Source: Candidatus Palauibacter polyketidifaciens (GTDB lineage: Bacteria > Gemmatimonadota > Gemmatimonadetes > Palauibacterales > Palauibacteraceae). Taken from it: DNA of 64,000 bases. Location of the stretch: NCBI RefSeq assembly GCF_947581785.1, contig NZ_CANPVO010000013.1, positions 62,001 to 126,000 of the forward strand. The letters run 5' to 3'. Below the pieces are notes generated by a model, which worked only from the letters and a program-made list of their open reading frames with translations, was not told the DNA's origin and did not search any database. Below, piece by piece: positions 61,573 through 64,000 of this stretch. How positions within the stretch are numbered: the first letter of the stretch is position 1; each line of letters begins with the position of its first letter. A program made the position numbers and the translations under genes.

Positions 61573-61821
61573 TTGAAGCGAAGCAATCCCGAACCGGACT
61601 CCCGGCGATCTCCGGCTACGCTGCATGAACTCCTTTCTCGCTCTCCGCTGAAACACCTCGATTTCGAGGCAGAGGGAGTACGTAGTCCGGTGCGGGAAAC
61701 GTGCGACTGGTTGACGCCCGCGCTCTCGCCCGGTACCGAACCCCCCCGGGGTGGGCCGCCGGTGACTACGCTTCGCGAGTTGCTTCGTGACCTCGACGAT
61801 GCCCGGAGCGATCGGTGGTGA
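61573..61821 (+). CDS. Small hypothetical protein coupled to the GyrI-like gene
   Basis: The 82-residue ORF has a TTG start with a good GGAGG site seven bases upstream. It is rich in Pro, Arg and Ser with a helical end (TTLRELLRDLDDARSDRW). There is no TM segment or recognised domain. Its stop overlaps the GTG start of the downstream gene, which supports real translation. Function unknown; it could be a leader peptide for coupling. Confidence 0.45.
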   Translation: MKRSNPEPDSRRSPATLHELLSRSPLKHLDFEAEGVRSPVRETCDWLTPALSPGTEPPRGGPPVTTLRELLRDLDDARSDRW

Positions 61822-62498
61822 GGGACCACACGTCCTTGCGCTGGGCTGCCGTGTGCCTGGTGTGGGTCCTCTGGGCGGCGGTCCAAGCGACCGAACTCGG
61901 AGCGCAGGGGGTCGATCCCGCGGCGTACGAGCACTTGGTCGAGCCGCGGATCGTGGAGCGGGCGGACGAGCGGGTGTTGGAAGTGGGGGCCGTTGGCGAT
62001 CCGGACGACGTGGGCAGCGCCGCGTTCGGGCTCCTCTTCCAGCTCTACTTCTCGAGCGGAGCGGCGACCGGGTTCACGCCCGCGGTCGCCCGCGCGCGCT
62101 GGCAGGAGGGGCTGGACGAGATTCCGAGGAGCGAATGGATCGGCCGCTACGCGCTACCCGTCCCTGAGGCCGTGGAATCGCTGCCGGAGCACACGCCGCC
62201 GGACGGCGTGACCGCCTCGATCACGACGTGGGAGTACGGAACCGTCGCGGAGATCCTCCACATCGGCCGCTACGACGCCGAGCAGCCCACGATCGAGCGC
62301 CTCAAGGCGTTCGTCGAGGCCGGGGGCTACGAGACGTTCGGCGGACACGAGGAGGAGTACATCGTCGGCCCGAGCATGGCCGGCCCCGGCAACCCCGACG
62401 AATACCGCACGATCCTCAGATACCGCATTCGCAAAGCGGATCTGGGCCGTGGTGGTGGGCCGTCCGGTCAGAGAGGTTTGTCGGGCCGAGAGGGATAG
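61815..62498 (+). CDS. Exported protein with GyrI-like ligand-binding domain
   Basis: The 227-residue protein has tandem GTG starts (61815, 61818), the second overlapping the upstream stop. A leader peptide (LRWAAVCLVWVLWAAVQAT, cleavage near LGAQG) is followed by a SOUL/GyrI-type domain: ITTWEYGTVAEILHIGRYDA, IERLKAFVEAGGYETFGGHE and the final EYIVGP...GNPDEYRTILRYRIR strand pair. GyrI-like domains bind small hydrophobic or cationic molecules and are mostly cytosolic, so an exported one is unusual. Its end overlaps the convergent ABC permease gene by 31 bases. Confidence 0.78.
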   Translation: MVRDHTSLRWAAVCLVWVLWAAVQATELGAQGVDPAAYEHLVEPRIVERADERVLEVGAVGDPDDVGSAAFGLLFQLYFSSGAATGFTPAVARARWQEGLDEIPRSEWIGRYALPVPEAVESLPEHTPPDGVTASITTWEYGTVAEILHIGRYDAEQPTIERLKAFVEAGGYETFGGHEEEYIVGPSMAGPGNPDEYRTILRYRIRKADLGRGGGPSGQRGLSGREG

Positions 62499-63175
62499 CG
62501 TGCCACGCCCCGCTGAGCGATACCGAAGGCGGCGGCGGCGAGCAACGTGAAGATGGCCAGCGTGACCACTCCAATGGCGATGAGGGCGTAGGGATGCTCC
62601 AGGAATGACCGGAGTGCGGCGCCGATGCCTTCGCGTTGCAGCAGGCCGAGCGCCCACGGCGCGACCCAGGCCAGAAGGACGACCATCGCCGCGATCGACC
62701 AACTGATGAGTCTCGTCAGTTCACAGGCCGCAGCGGCCGTCAGGCACCAGGCCGCAAGCGTGAGCAGCGCCCAGTACCCCAGCGCGATCTGAAACGGCGC
62801 CACCCCCACAAGCACCCCCCACTCGGCGGGCGGCTCGACCAGCATGAGCGTCACGCCGGTGGCGATCACGCCGGGCAACAACCCCGCGGCCGCCGCAAGG
62901 AAACGGGCCGCAACGAGATCGGCTACGGTCACCGGAAGGGACAGCAGGAACTCCAATGTCCGATCGAGCTTGTCTCGCATGACGGCGATGGGCACCGCCA
63001 CGACCAACCCCAACGTCACGCCCATGACGACCACCAGGACGTTCTCGTCGGTGGCCCGTCCGATGACGTAGAACAGGACGAGACCGGCCGCCCCGGCAAG
63101 ATACAGGCGCACCAACAGGGGCTTGGCGCGCTGGATTTCCACGCGGGTCAGGTCGCCGACATGCCGCAGGTTCAA
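62468..63175 (-). CDS. ABC-2 type transporter permease
   Basis: The predicted 235-residue protein starts at TTG 63175, overlapping the ATPase stop (TTGA). Six hydrophobic helices are visible (LVRLYLAGAAGLVLFYVIG; VLVVVMGVTLGLVVAVPIAV; FLAAAAGLLPGVIATGVTLM; YALIAIGVVTLAIFTLLAAA). MRDKLDRTLEFLLSLPVTVADLVAARF is typical of ABC-2 exporters. Together with the upstream ATPase it forms an exporter of the YtrA-operon type; the substrate is unknown. Confidence 0.83.
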   Translation of the reverse strand: MNLRHVGDLTRVEIQRAKPLLVRLYLAGAAGLVLFYVIGRATDENVLVVVMGVTLGLVVAVPIAVMRDKLDRTLEFLLSLPVTVADLVAARFLAAAAGLLPGVIATGVTLMLVEPPAEWGVLVGVAPFQIALGYWALLTLAAWCLTAAAACELTRLISWSIAAMVVLLAWVAPWALGLLQREGIGAALRSFLEHPYALIAIGVVTLAIFTLLAAAAFGIAQRGVARYPSRPDKPL

Positions 63176-63894
63176 TGGGCGTCCAGAAGGTCGTAGAGGG
63201 CATCCGCCAGCGACGCGTAGTCGGCGCGCATGTGTCGCACGGCACGGTCGGCGATCATGGTTCCGTCGACGAGGACCAGCACGCGTTCGGCCAGCCATTC
63301 GACATCCTCGAGGATGTGGGTCGAGAACAGCAGGACTCTACCCGGGTCTTCGTCCAGGCTCTCGACGACGACGTCCATTAGGCGCCGGCGCATGACCGGG
63401 TCAAGGCCGGCCGTCGGCTCGTCGAGGAGCAGGACGCGGGGTCGGCAGGCCTCCGCCGACACGAACGCAACCTTCGCCTTGGTACCGCTCGAAAGAGTTC
63501 CCAGACTCGCGGCGTCGGAAATCTCCAGGCGATCCGTCAATCGCGCCTCGTAGTCGCGATCCCAGTTGTCGTAGAAGCGTGCAAGCAGGTCGAAGTGCTG
63601 CCGAACTGTCATTCCGGCGAATCCGAGGAGTCTTTCCGGCATCACGCGAACGTGATTGTGCAAGCCGGGGAGGAGCGTGCGCGTATCGACGCCTCCGAAC
63701 CGCACGTCGCCTTCGTACTCCGGCAGCAACCCCGAGAGCGCCCGCGGGATCGTGGTCTTCCCCGCCCCGTTCGGACCGACGAGGGCCACGCGTTCACCCG
63801 CGGTCAGTTCGATGCTGAGTGGTTCAAGCTCGAACAACGGGTACTTGACCGCGAAGGAGCACAGCTCGATGTCGGGGTCTCGCGTAACGATCAT
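63172..63894 (-). CDS. ABC transporter ATP-binding protein
   Basis: The 240-residue nucleotide-binding subunit has Walker A GPNGAGKTT, an ABC signature LSSGTKAKV (Thr-Lys instead of the usual Gln-like run), Walker B VLLLDEPTAGLD and H-loop STHILEDVE. The AGMTVRQHFDLLARFYDNWD stretch is typical of exporters regulated by GntR-type repressors. Its ATG overlaps the stop of the gene to its right, so both belong to one operon. Confidence 0.95.
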   Translation of the reverse strand: MIVTRDPDIELCSFAVKYPLFELEPLSIELTAGERVALVGPNGAGKTTIPRALSGLLPEYEGDVRFGGVDTRTLLPGLHNHVRVMPERLLGFAGMTVRQHFDLLARFYDNWDRDYEARLTDRLEISDAASLGTLSSGTKAKVAFVSAEACRPRVLLLDEPTAGLDPVMRRRLMDVVVESLDEDPGRVLLFSTHILEDVEWLAERVLVLVDGTMIADRAVRHMRADYASLADALYDLLDAH

Positions 63895-64000
63895 CTCTTA
63901 TGAACCTGGCGTTCATCCATCCACTGCTCTTCCAGCTGCCGGAGGGTCTCGGTGAGTTCCGAGCGCAGTCTGGCGAACTGCTCGCGGCGATCGGGGCGGC
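63891..64000 (-). CDS. C-terminus of a probable GntR/YtrA-type regulator (5' part outside window)
   Basis: Only the last 35 or so residues are visible: a charged helix (REQFARLRSELTETLRQLEE followed by QWMDERQVHKR) and the stop, which overlaps the ATPase ATG. Short GntR regulators of the YtrA class end in such a helix and precede exactly this ATPase-permease pair. The identity is inferred from context; the DNA-binding part is outside the window. Confidence 0.55.
   Translation of the reverse strand, partial: RPDRREQFARLRSELTETLRQLEEQWMDERQVHKR

Overview
The window is high-GC bacterial DNA (core genes roughly 65-70% G+C by eye) packed with short intergenic gaps, ATGA/GTGA/TTGA start-stop overlaps and many GTG/TTG starts. 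The gene content (several secreted LVIVD/choice-of-anchor-B proteins, a large BNR/Vps10-like beta-propeller protein with a glycine-rich linker, a MoxR-DUF58-VWA-DUF4159-DUF4175 operon, CcmEFGH cytochrome maturation and a molybdenum hydroxylase) fits an aerobic Gram-negative of the Gemmatimonadota type. This assignment is inferred from gene repertoire, not from a marker gene.

Region 1 (1-13.3 kb, all minus strand): a Zn-ribbon/TPR membrane protein, M20 peptidase, persulfide dioxygenase-rhodanese fusion, secreted FG-GAP/LVIVD protein, asnB, a small toxin-antitoxin-like pair, a second LVIVD protein, then the small [2Fe-2S] and large Mo subunits of a xanthine dehydrogenase-family enzyme that runs off the left edge. 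Region 2 (13.6-17.2 kb, plus): ccmE-ccmF-ccmG-ccmH. Region 3 (17.2-20 kb, minus): aconitase. Region 4 (20.2-24.6 kb, plus): an amino-acid/urea-type binding protein, a membrane HAMP sensor with no output domain, an OFA-family MFS carrier and an M23 peptidase. Region 5 (24.5-42 kb, minus): one long unidirectional run headed by a VWA/GATase-like protein, then a pseudo-caspase, a TPR-peptidase MA protein, DUF4159, MoxR, DUF58, a BatA-like VWA protein and a DUF4175 coiled-coil protein, followed by a TSUP permease, an ornithine-cyclodeaminase homologue and a steroid 5-alpha-reductase homologue.

Region 6 (42-46.4 kb): photolyase, alpha/beta hydrolase, an A+T-richer secreted protein that looks acquired, and a class IV aminotransferase broken by a one-base frameshift. 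Region 7 (46.6-57.1 kb) is a compositionally distinct genome-conflict island. It contains a tightly coupled minus-strand cassette (N6-adenine methyltransferase, a dual-GHKL Hsp90-like/histidine kinase, a receiver-domain protein and an unknown third protein), an AAA/DUF4143 ATPase whose start codons sit inside a perfect 12-bp inverted repeat, and a complete plus-strand EcoRII-like restriction-modification system (HTH-containing C5 methyltransferase, Vsr, EcoRII-type endonuclease). The four-gene cassette is the best candidate here for a little-described system.

Region 8 (57.1-64 kb): a small membrane coiled-coil protein, the giant BNR protein, an M50-like membrane protein with a degenerate metal motif, a small ORF coupled to an exported GyrI-like protein, and an ABC-2 type exporter operon whose upstream gene, probably a GntR-type regulator, is cut by the right edge. 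No rRNA, tRNA, CRISPR array, insertion sequence or phage gene was seen.
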